Part shown: piece by piece, positions 22,589 to 31,131 of the stretch | Layout of the letters: each line of letters starts with the position of its first letter | How positions within the stretch are numbered: position 1 is the first letter of the stretch | NCBI GenBank assembly: GCA_052115395.1 | Contig: JBFRGO010000002.1 | Source of the DNA: Noviluteimonas sp052115395 | Lineage (GTDB): Bacteria; Pseudomonadota; Gammaproteobacteria; Xanthomonadales; Xanthomonadaceae | DNA: 64,000 bases | Direction: 5' to 3' (one strand) | Notes under the pieces: model-generated | Database searches by the model: none | The model's input: only the letters and a program-made list of their open reading frames with translations | Told to the model about the DNA's origin: nothing | Translations under genes and position numbers: made by a program

Positions 22589-23653
22589 TCAGCTGCCGCG
22601 CGCCATCGCGAAGACCGTGATCTCTTCGCGGTCGTGATAGAGCTGTTTGGCGCGGATGCGCATCGGACGCTGGCTCTGCTGTTCGAACAAGGCCAGGCAC
22701 TCGCGTGTTTCGTCCCAGCGCTTCTTCATCGGTAATTTCAGGTTGAACACCGCGTGCTTGCACCAGCCTTCGCGGAACCATTGCGCCATGCGCGCGGCGA
22801 CGCGCTTGGGCGACTCGACCATGTCGCACACCATCCAGTCGAGCGGTTTGGGCGGTTGCCATTGGAAGCCGTCGGCGCGCAGGTGCTCGACCAGGCCGCT
22901 GTCGAGCACGTGCTGGCGCAGCGGGCCGTTGTCGATCGCGGTGACGCGCACGCCATGTCGCGTAAGCACCCAGGTCCAGCCACCGGGCGCGGCGCCGAGA
23001 TCGGCCGCGCGCATGCCCGACTGCAACCAACGCGCGCGTTCGTCGGGTTCGAGCAGCACGAGGAAGGCTTCGTCGAGTTTCGAGGCCGAGCGCGACGGCG
23101 CATCCTGCAACGTGCGCAAACGCGGGATGCCCAGGGGCCACGGCGACGCATCGCGCGGATGGCCGCTGGCGAGCAACACGTGGTCGCCGGTAAGGAAGCA
23201 CACATGCAAGCTCGGCAAGGCGGCGTCGGCCTGCGCCGTCAACAAGCCCGCCTTGCGCAAGGCAGGCCGCAAGGCATTGCCGAAACTGCGCGCGAGCCCG
23301 GCGAGTTGGCGCGCTTCATCAGAATCGGGATGTTCGACGATCAGATCGCCGAAGGCCGCGCGTTCGAACAGGGCCGCCACGATCGGCGTGATGCGGTCCT
23401 TGGCGTCGAGCCCGCGCAGATCCGCGAGCAGGCGCAGCTTCTGCCGCGCGAAGATGATGTCGCGCAAGGGCAGTGCCTGCGCGAGTGCGTGTCCCTGCGT
23501 GCTGAAGAATTGCACGAAGCCGGTGTTGCGTTCGGCGCGCGCCCAACCGGCATCGCCGGCCTGTGCCGCGCGTTCGCCGAGCTCGGCGGCCAGCTCCGGT
23601 TCGAAGCCGGGGCGGCAATAGCACAGCAGTCCGTTGGCGCGCTCGGCTTCCAC
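22589..23653 (-). CDS. rlmM: 23S rRNA (cytidine2498-2'-O)-methyltransferase
   Basis: Methylates the ribose of C2498 in 23S rRNA before 50S assembly. The predicted 354-residue protein has an N-terminal THUMP-like region (LLCYCRPGFEPELAAEL) and a Rossmann methyltransferase with the SAM motif ADLGAAPGGWTW, catalytic DWMVCDMVE and KLPMKKRW, matching the K-D-K-E set of 2'-O-methyltransferases. There is no suitable ATG: a GTG at 23653, two bases after the deaminase stop, gives the expected family N-terminus. It ends the glnS-lipoprotein-deaminase-rlmM run. Confidence 0.92.
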   Translation of the reverse strand: MEAERANGLLCYCRPGFEPELAAELGERAAQAGDAGWARAERNTGFVQFFSTQGHALAQALPLRDIIFARQKLRLLADLRGLDAKDRITPIVAALFERAAFGDLIVEHPDSDEARQLAGLARSFGNALRPALRKAGLLTAQADAALPSLHVCFLTGDHVLLASGHPRDASPWPLGIPRLRTLQDAPSRSASKLDEAFLVLLEPDERARWLQSGMRAADLGAAPGGWTWVLTRHGVRVTAIDNGPLRQHVLDSGLVEHLRADGFQWQPPKPLDWMVCDMVESPKRVAARMAQWFREGWCKHAVFNLKLPMKKRWDETRECLALFEQQSQRPMRIRAKQLYHDREEITVFAMARGS

Positions 23654-23655
23654 GC

Positions 23656-24231
23656 TCAGTAGAACGCGCCGCCGGACGCGCCGTAGCGGCGCAACACGTC
23701 GCACGCCGCGTCGCGGTGCAGGTCGCGGGTGACGGCGATGCCACGGCGTTCGAGCTCGCCGACCCAGTCCTGGGGCAGGGGGCCTTCGTCGAATTCGGTC
23801 AGGCGCATGACATCTTCCGAACGCGCGCCGATCAGCAAGGCATCGATGCCGGCCCAGAAGGTCGCGCCGTAACACTGGCAACACGGCTGCGCGGAGGTCG
23901 CGAGCACGATGGGGCCGGCGCCTTCGCCGGGCGCCGATTCGTTCAGGCGCATGCGTTGCATGCGTTGTTGCGCGAGCATGTACGCCATGATTTCGGCGTG
24001 CGCGACCGAGCAGGCGTGCGGCTCCACGCGATTCACGCCGACGGCGATGATGCGATCGTCGGGCCCGAACACCGCCGCGCCGAACGGGCCGCCGGTGCGC
24101 GCTTCGACATTGCGCGCCGACAGATCGATCGCCAGCGCGACCTTGTCGGCATCGCTCGCATAGGTGCGGGTGGTGTCGACCGCGTCGTGCACCCATGCCG
24201 GCAGCGTGAGGTGGACCTGTGCGTAGAGCAT
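23656..24231 (-). CDS. Nucleoside/base deaminase of the CDA superfamily
   Basis: A 191-residue zinc deaminase. The active-site motifs are HAE (H78, E80 in SVAHAEIMAY) and PCxxC (C117 and C120 in QPCCQC). The order and spacing, with GGPFGAAVF near residue 50, resemble guanine deaminase (GuaD) and related nucleoside deaminases rather than TadA or cytidine deaminase, but the substrate is not settled. It carries an extra Cys (C118) in the zinc motif. The ATG shares a base with the stop of the lipoprotein gene (TGATG), so translation is coupled. Confidence 0.85.
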   Translation of the reverse strand: MLYAQVHLTLPAWVHDAVDTTRTYASDADKVALAIDLSARNVEARTGGPFGAAVFGPDDRIIAVGVNRVEPHACSVAHAEIMAYMLAQQRMQRMRLNESAPGEGAGPIVLATSAQPCCQCYGATFWAGIDALLIGARSEDVMRLTEFDEGPLPQDWVGELERRGIAVTRDLHRDAACDVLRRYGASGGAFY

Positions 24232-24488
24232 CAGCGCACCGACGTCGCTGGCGCGGGATCGATCACCGGATCGAGCGCTTCACGCTTGGCGATGCATTTG
24301 TCCTGTACGCAGCGGCATTGCGTGCCGACGCATTGCGGCTTCGCGCTGCAATCGGCGTCGACCTTGCACGTCATGTCCGCAACGCGCTGCGGCGGCGGCA
24401 ACTGTTGCGAAGGATCCTGCGCCGCCGGCGCCGCGCAGGCGGCGAGCGCCATGCACGTGCACAGCATGAGCAGGCGCGTCGCGTTCAT
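24231..24488 (-). CDS. Small Cys-rich lipoprotein
   Basis: An 85-residue predicted lipoprotein: hydrophobic signal with lipobox LAAC (lipidated C18), a Pro/Gln linker, then a compact domain with six cysteines (41, 47, 53, 58, 60, 65) in the pattern C-x5-C-x5-C-x4-C-x-C-x4-C. Three disulfides in the periplasm are likely. I do not recognise the family; the spacing is reminiscent of short EGF- or EB-like knots. It is squeezed between glnS (ATGA overlap) and the deaminase (one-base overlap), an odd place for an envelope protein, and is therefore made from the same transcript as a tRNA synthetase. Confidence 0.75.
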   Translation of the reverse strand: MNATRLLMLCTCMALAACAAPAAQDPSQQLPPPQRVADMTCKVDADCSAKPQCVGTQCRCVQDKCIAKREALDPVIDPAPATSVR

Positions 24489-26239
24489 CCCTTCGTCGCC
24501 CAGTTGTCGCGCAGCGTGACGCTGCGATTGAACACAGGCGCGTCGCTGCGGTGGTCGCGGCGGTCGGCCACGAAGTAGCCGAGGCGTTCGAACTGGTAAT
24601 TCTGTTCCGGTGCGGCGAGCGCGGCGGCCGGTTCGACCCACGCGCGCACGACGGTGCGCGATTCCGGATTCAGATGATCGCGGTAGGTCTTGCCGTCGGT
24701 GTCGTCGTCGGGATCGGGCACGCTGAACAGCCGGTCGTACAGGCGCACTTCCGCCGCGACCGCGTGCTGCGCGCTCACCCAGTGGATCGTGCCCTTCACC
24801 TTGCGGTCGGCGCCGGGCATGCCGGGGCGCGATTCGGGATCGAGCCAGCCGCGCAGTTCGACCACGTTGCCGTCGGCGTCCTTGATCACCTCGTCGACGC
24901 GCGCGATGCCCGCGCCGCGCAGGCGGATTTCGCCGCCGGGCACCAGGCGCTTCCAACCCTTGGGCGGCACTTCGGCGAAGTCGTCCTGTTCGATCCACAA
25001 CTCGCGCGAGAACGGAATCTCGCGCTCGCCCTGCGTTTCGTCCTTCGGGTGATTGGAGAAGCGCAGCGTTTCGGCGTGGCCTTCGGGCAGGTTGGTCAGC
25101 ACGAACTTCAGCGGCCCGAGCACCGCCATGCGGCGCGGTGCATGCGCGTCGAGGTCTTCGCGCAGCGTGTTTTCGAGGACCGAGTAATCGATCAGCGAGT
25201 TCTGCTTCGACAGCCCCAGGCGCGAGACGAACAACTTCAACGCCGAAGCGGTGTAACCGCGGCGGCGAATGCCCTGCAGGCTCGGCATGCGCGGGTCGTC
25301 CCAGCTCTCGACCAGGCCGTCCTGCACCAGCGCCATGAGCTTGCGCTTGCTCATGACGGTGTAATTGAGGTTGAGGCGCGAGAACTCGATCTGGCGCGGC
25401 TTGCTCGCTTCGAAGGGCAAGCCCTTGCCGGTGAGCGGCGCGACCAGTTCGGGATGGTGGGCGAGATCGACCTTGTCCACGCACCAGTCGTACAGCGGGC
25501 GATGATCTTCGAACTCGAGCGTGCACAGCGAATGCGTGATGCCTTCGACCGCGTCGCTCAGCGAGTGCGCGTAGTCGTACATCGGATAGATCGGCCAGGT
25601 GTTGCCGGTCTGGTGGTGTTCGGCGTGCTTGATGCGATACAGCGCCGGGTCGCGCAGGTTGATGTTGCCGGCGGCCATGTCGATCTTCGCGCGCAACGTG
25701 CGCGCGCCGTCGGGGAATTCGCCGGCGCGCATGCGGCGGAACAGGTCGAGGTTTTCCTCGACGCTGCGGTCGCGATACGGGGAGTTGCGGCCCGGCTCGG
25801 TCAGCGAGCCGCGGTATTCGCGCACCTGCTCGGCGGTGAGGTCGCAGACGAAGGCGTCGCCCTGGGCGATCAGCTTCTCGCCGGCCAGGTAGAGGACCTC
25901 GAAGTAATCCGAGGCGTGGCGCAGGTCGTGCCATTCGAAGCCCAGCCAGCGCACGTCGTCCTTGATGGCCTCCACGTACACCGGGTCTTCCTTCACCGGG
26001 TTGGTGTCGTCCAGGCGCAGGTTGCACCAGCCGCCGAATTCGGCGGCGATGCCGAAGTCGGTCCAGATGGCGCGCGCGTGTCCGATGTGAAGGAACCCGT
26101 TGGGCTCCGGCGGGAAGCGGGTCTTGATCGACGCGTGGCGGCCGGTGGCCAGGTCCTCGCGGACGATCTGCCGGATGAAGTCGGTGGGGCGCGGGGCGTC
26201 GGCGGCGTCGGCGGCCGGGGGGGCGGGGGCTGTGGACAC
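24485..26239 (-). CDS. glnS: Glutaminyl-tRNA synthetase
   Basis: Charges tRNA-Gln; class I synthetase. The predicted 584-residue protein has FIRQIVREDLATGRH at the start, the HIGH motif in LHIGHARAIW, the KMSKS equivalent VMSKRKL and the typical C-terminal anticodon-binding beta-barrels (FNRSVTLRDNW near the end). The only start fitting the family N-terminus is the GTG at 26239; an in-frame ATG at 26338 would add an unlikely Pro-rich extension. It is the first gene of a four-gene run whose members overlap or nearly touch. Confidence 0.95.
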   Translation of the reverse strand: MSTAPAPPAADAADAPRPTDFIRQIVREDLATGRHASIKTRFPPEPNGFLHIGHARAIWTDFGIAAEFGGWCNLRLDDTNPVKEDPVYVEAIKDDVRWLGFEWHDLRHASDYFEVLYLAGEKLIAQGDAFVCDLTAEQVREYRGSLTEPGRNSPYRDRSVEENLDLFRRMRAGEFPDGARTLRAKIDMAAGNINLRDPALYRIKHAEHHQTGNTWPIYPMYDYAHSLSDAVEGITHSLCTLEFEDHRPLYDWCVDKVDLAHHPELVAPLTGKGLPFEASKPRQIEFSRLNLNYTVMSKRKLMALVQDGLVESWDDPRMPSLQGIRRRGYTASALKLFVSRLGLSKQNSLIDYSVLENTLREDLDAHAPRRMAVLGPLKFVLTNLPEGHAETLRFSNHPKDETQGEREIPFSRELWIEQDDFAEVPPKGWKRLVPGGEIRLRGAGIARVDEVIKDADGNVVELRGWLDPESRPGMPGADRKVKGTIHWVSAQHAVAAEVRLYDRLFSVPDPDDDTDGKTYRDHLNPESRTVVRAWVEPAAALAAPEQNYQFERLGYFVADRRDHRSDAPVFNRSVTLRDNWATKG

Positions 26240-26378
26240 GATGGGTTCTGGAGGCGGGCCCGGCGAGCCAGGCGTAATGTGACGGGCAGCGAGTTTAGCC
26301 GACGGCCTGTCCAGGCACCGGTTTGCGTTGAATGGCATGAAAGTTGCGACACAGTTCTCCAACCGGGGGTGACCGCGT

Positions 26379-26645
26379 ATGCGGGTCGTGTACGAAGCAG
26401 CGCACGTGATCGACGCCCATCTGGTGCGCCACGCACTGGAAGCGGCGGGCATGCACGTGTTCGTGCGCGGGGAAGCGCTGCTCGGCGGGCTCGGGGAACT
26501 CGGGATCTTCGGATTGGTGCAGGTCTGCGTGCTGGAGACCGACTGGGCGCAGGCGCGCGAAGTGGTCGAAGGGCTGGCCCTGTCGGTGGCGTCCGGGGAT
26601 GCGCCGGAGGTGCCCCCACTTCCCTTGCCGGGATTGGCCACCTGA
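26379..26645 (+). CDS. DUF2007 family protein
   Basis: An 88-residue cytosolic protein with the DUF2007 pattern: RVVYEAAHVIDAHLVRHALEAAGM, followed by VRGEALLGGLGELGI and VLETDWAQAREVV. The family folds like a small ferredoxin-type (PII-like) domain and is annotated as putative signal transducing; no activity is established. A GGGGGTGA sits upstream of the ATG. The gene is divergent from glnS and directly precedes the diguanylate cyclase. Confidence 0.85.
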   Translation: MRVVYEAAHVIDAHLVRHALEAAGMHVFVRGEALLGGLGELGIFGLVQVCVLETDWAQAREVVEGLALSVASGDAPEVPPLPLPGLAT

Positions 26646-26710
26646 ACGCGCGGCCGGCCATCGGGGGAAGGTCGGCCAGGGCGAACGCCTTCGGCGAAGG
26701 GCGCGCGGCC

Positions 26711-28816
26711 GTGTCGTGCGTCCTCGCCTGCCTGATGGTCTGGGGTCTGGCGATGTTGCCGTTCGACGCGGCCGCGGTCGCGCATCGGCCCGCCGTCACG
26801 CGCGTGGTCGAAGGCGACAGCGTGCGCGTGCCGCCCTCCGACACGCCTGTCCGCATTCCCCTGCGCCTGAACCGCGGGGACGCCATCATCGACCGCCTGT
26901 GGGTGCAGCGATCGATGGTCGATGAAATCTGGCTGGAAGCGCGCATGGGGCATGGCACCTGGCGTTCGCCGGTGCAGTCCTTCTTCCGCCCGGAGGATGA
27001 CGGTCCGTCGTTCCCGACGGGCTTTGCGTTCCAACTTCCGCCGGGCGTCGAAGACGTCGACCTGATGGTGTCCACCCACGCGCCGGTGCGGCTGCGGCCC
27101 ACCTCGCAGACAGCGAGCGCCGTGGCGGAAATGCAGCAGCGCGGCAGCGCGCTCGCCGGCGCCAACTACGCGAGCCTGGCCGTGCTCGCCTTCATCGCCT
27201 TGTCCCTGTTCGCGGCGGTGCGCGATCGCATCTATCTCGCGTTGCTGGCCTTGTCGGTGACGGCGCTGGCGTGGTTCGTCGCGTCGAACGGGCATCTGTT
27301 CGCGTGGCCCGGCGTGCGTTGGTTCGCGCTGTGGGGTGCGCAGGGCGTGTGGGCGCTGCAGTTGCTGCATTGCGCGGCCGCGACGTGGCTCGCGCAGCGC
27401 TATGCGGAACTGGAAGTCGCGCAGCGCAGGCTCGATCGCGCCGGCGATTACTTGCGATACGTCGCGCTCGGGCTCGCCGGGATCGCGCTGCTGCGCCTGG
27501 AAGTGTTGTCGGTGCCGATGGCGTGGGCGGCGGCGCTCACCGGCGGCGCGACGATGGCCTACATCGTCGCCACCGCCCTGGTCGCGGTGCGCCGCCGCAT
27601 CTGGAACAGCCTGTCGGTGCTCACCGTCGTGCTGGTGCTCGCCGGCGCGTTCGCGTTGCGCGCGTTCATGCCTTTTGGCATCCATGGGTTCTGGGTGCGC
27701 TACGGCCCGCAACTGGCGCTCACGGTGTGCGTGTTGCTGGTGGCGGTCGGCATGATCGGGCGGATCGCGCACGTGCGCGACGAACGCGATCGCGAACGCC
27801 TCGCGCGCGGCGACAGCGAACGCCGCCTGGAACGCGAAGCCGCGCGCGTCGACCTGGTGCAGCAACTGCAACGCCGCCTGCGCGAATTGCCCGCGGGCGA
27901 CCTGGAATGGGCGGCGTTTCGCAGCGTGTTCGAACGCCTGCTGCCGCTGCTGCGGCTGGAATCGGCGGCGCTGGTCGCCTACGGCTTCCACGGTTTCGAT
28001 CTGTTGCTCGCCGAACCGATTTCCAGCAAACCGCATTACACCGACCTGCTCGCCACGCGCATGGGCATGATGAAGGGCCTGGCGCGCACGCAGGCGCCGG
28101 TGCAATTGCAACTGGGCAACGGAGACGCGCTGCATCTGTTGCACGGCGTCGTGCCGCTGCCGATCCGCCCGCCCTCGTGGGGCGTGCTGCTCCTGCAACG
28201 CAGCGATGGATCGAGTTTCACCGACGAAGAACTCGCGCTCGCCAGCGACTTCGGCCGCTTGGCCGTGCAACACGCCGACGAAGCGGCGGCGGCCCTCAAC
28301 CTGCGGCGCTCGGCCGAACTCGACGCGCTGACCGGCACCTTCAATCGCCGCACGATCGATCTGTGGCTGTCGCGTTCGTTCTCCGAGGCGCATCGCGAAG
28401 ACCAGTTGCTGTCGGTCTTGTTCGTCGACATCGACCACTTCAAGTCGATCAACGATTCGCACGGGCACGCGGCGGGCGACGCCGTACTGCGCCAGGTTTC
28501 CGAGGTGTTGCGCAAGGAATTGCAGCCGACCGATTTGCTGGGCCGCTACGGCGGCGAGGAATTCGTAATCGTGCTGCCGGGGCGCAACGGCGACGACGCG
28601 CGCCAACTCGGCGAACGCATCCGCGCGGCGATCGAACTGGTGCGCCTGGACTACGAGGGCAAGCCGATCCGCATCACCGTCAGCGTCGGCGTGGCCACGC
28701 GCCTGCCGCGCGAGAACGAACCGGCGGCGGCCGTCGCGCGCGCCGACCAGGCGCTGTATGCGGCCAAGCGGGGTGGACGCAATCGGGTGAACGTGGCGCC
28801 GGCGGTGTTCACGTGA
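26711..28816 (+). CDS. Membrane diguanylate cyclase (7TMR-DISM-like + GGDEF)
   Basis: About 700 residues. A signal-like N-terminus leads to a periplasmic beta-sandwich region (about 20-150; 7TMR-DISM extracellular type), seven predicted transmembrane helices (about 155-360), a coiled-coil/GAF-like linker (about 365-530), then a GGDEF domain with an active signature GRYGGEEF. The allosteric I-site normally reading RxxD is QPTD, so product inhibition may be absent. The start is uncertain: GTG at 26711 opens the signal segment; there is no ATG in this frame between the DUF2007 stop and the first membrane segment except one inside it. It makes cyclic di-GMP from GTP, controlled by an external signal. 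Confidence 0.88.
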   Translation: MSCVLACLMVWGLAMLPFDAAAVAHRPAVTRVVEGDSVRVPPSDTPVRIPLRLNRGDAIIDRLWVQRSMVDEIWLEARMGHGTWRSPVQSFFRPEDDGPSFPTGFAFQLPPGVEDVDLMVSTHAPVRLRPTSQTASAVAEMQQRGSALAGANYASLAVLAFIALSLFAAVRDRIYLALLALSVTALAWFVASNGHLFAWPGVRWFALWGAQGVWALQLLHCAAATWLAQRYAELEVAQRRLDRAGDYLRYVALGLAGIALLRLEVLSVPMAWAAALTGGATMAYIVATALVAVRRRIWNSLSVLTVVLVLAGAFALRAFMPFGIHGFWVRYGPQLALTVCVLLVAVGMIGRIAHVRDERDRERLARGDSERRLEREAARVDLVQQLQRRLRELPAGDLEWAAFRSVFERLLPLLRLESAALVAYGFHGFDLLLAEPISSKPHYTDLLATRMGMMKGLARTQAPVQLQLGNGDALHLLHGVVPLPIRPPSWGVLLLQRSDGSSFTDEELALASDFGRLAVQHADEAAAALNLRRSAELDALTGTFNRRTIDLWLSRSFSEAHREDQLLSVLFVDIDHFKSINDSHGHAAGDAVLRQVSEVLRKELQPTDLLGRYGGEEFVIVLPGRNGDDARQLGERIRAAIELVRLDYEGKPIRITVSVGVATRLPRENEPAAAVARADQALYAAKRGGRNRVNVAPAVFT

Positions 28817-28825
28817 AGCAAGAGC

Positions 28826-28929
28826 GGGAATGGGGAATGGGGAATGGGGAATAGATGATTCGTAACGGGTGTCGGCGACGCTGCACCAGGGACGGAAGTA
28901 CTATTCCCCATTCCCTATTCCCCATTCCC
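28826..28929. repeat. Inverted pair of tandem GGGAATG heptamer arrays
   Basis: Left arm 28826-28854 consists of four GGGAAT(G) units ending in AG. Right arm 28901-28929 is its reverse complement with one mismatch in 29 bases. The spacer is 46 bases. Transcribed, it would fold into a very stable hairpin just before the GST start codon at 28937. It has the look of a dispersed intergenic repeat of this bacterial family. It fills the whole gap between the cyclase and the GST gene. Confidence 0.85.
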
Positions 28930-28936
28930 GAGCCCC

Positions 28937-29593
28937 ATGCTCACCCTCGTCATCGGCAACAAGAACTACTCCTCCTGGTCGCTTCGTCCCTTCCTCGTGC
29001 TGCGCACCTTCGGCGTGCCCTTCGATGAAGTGCGCATCCTGCTCGATACGCCGCACTTCCAGCAGGACGTCGCGAAGTGGGCGCCCAATCTGCGCGTGCC
29101 GGCCTTGCACGACGACGGGCTGGTGATCTGGGATTCGCTGGCGATCTGCGAATACGTCAACGAGCAATACCTCGATGGCAAGGGCTGGCCGTCCGATGTC
29201 GCGGCACGCGCGCAGGCGCGTTCGGCCGCCGCGGAAATGCATTCGGGTTTCATGGCACTGCGCAAGCAGTGCCCGATGAACATGCGCCGCACGCCCGACA
29301 ACTATCGCTGGAACGAGGAGGCCGAGCGCGACATCCAGCGCGTCCAGGCGCTGTGGCGCGAGTTGAAACAGGCGCATGGCCAGCAGGGTCCGTTCCTGTG
29401 CGGCGCGTTCTCGATCGTCGACGCGATGTTCGCGCCGGTGGTGTCGCGCTTCCTGTCTTACGGCGTGCCGATGGACGACACCGCGCGTGCTTTCAGCGAT
29501 GCGATCCAGTCGCTGCCGGCGTGGCAGGAATGGCGCGACGCCGGTTTCGCCGAAGCCGAATATCTCGAAGACACCGAAAAGTTCCGCGCATGA
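28937..29593 (+). CDS. Glutathione S-transferase family protein (YfcF-like)
   Basis: A 218-residue thioredoxin-fold/GST protein. The N-terminal NKNYSSWSLRPFLVLRTFGVPFDEV and RVPALHDDGLVIWDSLAICEYV (glutathione-binding cis-Pro and Ser) match the YfcF-like group. The C-terminal half is helical, as in GSTs. A role in detoxification or peroxide tolerance is typical of the group but not shown here. It overlaps the EamA transporter gene by four bases (ATGA). The inverted heptamer repeat ends seven bases before its ATG and leaves no visible Shine-Dalgarno. Confidence 0.9.
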   Translation: MLTLVIGNKNYSSWSLRPFLVLRTFGVPFDEVRILLDTPHFQQDVAKWAPNLRVPALHDDGLVIWDSLAICEYVNEQYLDGKGWPSDVAARAQARSAAAEMHSGFMALRKQCPMNMRRTPDNYRWNEEAERDIQRVQALWRELKQAHGQQGPFLCGAFSIVDAMFAPVVSRFLSYGVPMDDTARAFSDAIQSLPAWQEWRDAGFAEAEYLEDTEKFRA

Positions 29594-30495
29594 CCGCCGC
29601 CGCCCCGCGCGGCGCGCTCGCGACGATGCTGCTCGGCGCGGTGCTGATCAGCACGTCGGCCGTGTTCGTCCGGTGGGTCGAGATGGGGCCGACGGCCTCG
29701 GCGTTCTGGCGCATGGCGCTGGCCACCGCGATGTTGTTGCCCGTGCTGGCGGTCGCCGTGCGTCGCGGTGCATCGACGTTCAAGCCTTCGCCGCGCGTGC
29801 TGGGTCTGGTCGCCATCGCCGCGGTGTTTTTCGCGCTCGATCTGTGGATGTGGCACCGGAGCATCCTCTATGTCGGCGTGGGCATGGCGACTTTGCTCGG
29901 CAACTTCCAGGTCTTCGCGCTCGCCACGTACGGCGCGTTGGCGCTCGGCGAACACGGCGGCTGGCGCCTGTGGGCGGGCCTGTCGCTCGCGATCGCGGGC
30001 CTGGCGTTGATGCTCGTGCCGGGTTGGTCGCATTTCGACGCGCACTTCCACGTCGGCGTGTGGTTCGGCCTCGGCACTGCGGCGGCGTATGCCGGATTCC
30101 TGATCGCCTTTCGCAAGGCGCAGGCCACGCGCGGCGGTGCATCGAACGAATCCTTGTTGTGGTGGATGTGCGTGTGCACCGCGGTGTTGTTGCTGCCGAT
30201 GACGCTCGCCGGTGGCGAAGCACTGCCGCCGCGCAGTGGTGCCGATTGGGGTTCGCTGCTCGCCTATGCCTTCATCGCGCAGGTGTGCGGCTGGCTGGTG
30301 ATCGGGAGGGCGATGCCGAAGTTGTCGGCCGGTGTGCTGGGCTTGTGCCTGTTGCTGCAGCCGTTGATGGCCTACGTCTGGGACGCCACGCTGTTCGGCA
30401 CGCGCCTGGATGCGCTGGGCATCACGGGGCTTGGCCTGTCGCTGGCGGGCATCTTCCTCGGGCTGACGCGCGGTACGCGCGCGTCGGCGGCGTGA
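29590..30495 (+). CDS. EamA/DMT-family transporter
   Basis: A 301-residue inner-membrane protein with ten predicted helices in two repeated EamA halves (about 10-145 and 155-297). Typical features are GAVLISTSAVFVRW at the start, WRMALATAMLLP, and GNFQVFALATYGALALGE at the end of the first repeat. Members export amino acids or other small metabolites; the substrate cannot be read from sequence. It is coupled to the GST gene by an ATGA overlap. Confidence 0.88.
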   Translation: MTAAAPRGALATMLLGAVLISTSAVFVRWVEMGPTASAFWRMALATAMLLPVLAVAVRRGASTFKPSPRVLGLVAIAAVFFALDLWMWHRSILYVGVGMATLLGNFQVFALATYGALALGEHGGWRLWAGLSLAIAGLALMLVPGWSHFDAHFHVGVWFGLGTAAAYAGFLIAFRKAQATRGGASNESLLWWMCVCTAVLLLPMTLAGGEALPPRSGADWGSLLAYAFIAQVCGWLVIGRAMPKLSAGVLGLCLLLQPLMAYVWDATLFGTRLDALGITGLGLSLAGIFLGLTRGTRASAA

Positions 30496-30498
30496 GCG

Positions 30499-31131
30499 TC
30501 ACTGCCGCGCGATCGAACACACGTAGACGACTTCGCACGCGCCGTTGCCGCTGTCTTCGCGCGTGAGCGAGCTGCGCCAGTGCCAGCCATCGGGCGCGTC
30601 GGCTTCGACGAGCCAACCATCGATGCGGACGTTGTCGCCGGTGCGCACCTGCGACAACACGCGCGCGGCATCGGCGTTGGCCGGGATCATGTGCATGTTC
30701 GCGCTGGAGCGGATGATTTCGCGCGTGGGAATCGGCGGCGCGCCCTGCCAGCGATAGTGGTACCAACGATTCGACTGGTCGATGTTCAGTTGCGACAGCA
30801 CCGCGTCTTCGCGCATGCGGCCCCAGCCCAGCGCGAGATCGGTGGGCGAGAGGTCGGCTTCGCGGCCGAGCGTGTAGTCCTCGCGCGACAGCACGCGTGC
30901 GTCGACGCTGAAACCCGCGAGCGGTTGCAACCGTGCAGGCTGCAAACGAATGTCGCCGAAGCCGTCCGGCACCGGGCTCTGCAAGGGGGCTTCGCCTGCG
31001 GGTACGCGCGGCGGCGCCGGGCATGAAATGGAAGCGCCGGCCACGGCGGCCGGCGCTTCGGGCGTGCGATGCCACCACCACCAGGCGATGACGAACACCA
31101 CCACGACGATGGCCCATTTGCGCAGGCTCAT
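30499..31131 (-). CDS. Membrane-anchored protein of unknown function
   Basis: A 210-residue protein with one N-terminal helix (about 6-21) ending in four consecutive Trp, then a periplasmic or cytosolic domain rich in Pro and Arg. The pattern FSVDARVLSREDYTLGREADLSPTDLALGWGRM, followed by INQ-like and a WYHYRW segment, is shared with uncharacterised proteins often annotated only as hypothetical. Two late cysteines (CEVVYVC) may pair. Its ATG overlaps the oxyR stop by four bases, so it is co-translated with the peroxide regulator, as orfX follows oxyR in Xanthomonas (context from knowledge, relationship not tested). Confidence 0.65.
   Translation of the reverse strand: MSLRKWAIVVVVFVIAWWWWHRTPEAPAAVAGASISCPAPPRVPAGEAPLQSPVPDGFGDIRLQPARLQPLAGFSVDARVLSREDYTLGREADLSPTDLALGWGRMREDAVLSQLNIDQSNRWYHYRWQGAPPIPTREIIRSSANMHMIPANADAARVLSQVRTGDNVRIDGWLVEADAPDGWHWRSSLTREDSGNGACEVVYVCSIARQ

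Noticed and set aside
24485..28606. A giant glnS-containing protein of 1373 residues, or a 1421-residue cyclase fusion on the other strand
   Set aside because: Only the glnS part (24485-26239) and the cyclase part (26711-28816) show domain motifs; the rest of each frame is antisense to the other gene.
28826..28929. CRISPR-like repeat
   Set aside because: The units are seven bases without spacers and occur as one inverted pair; no cas gene is near.
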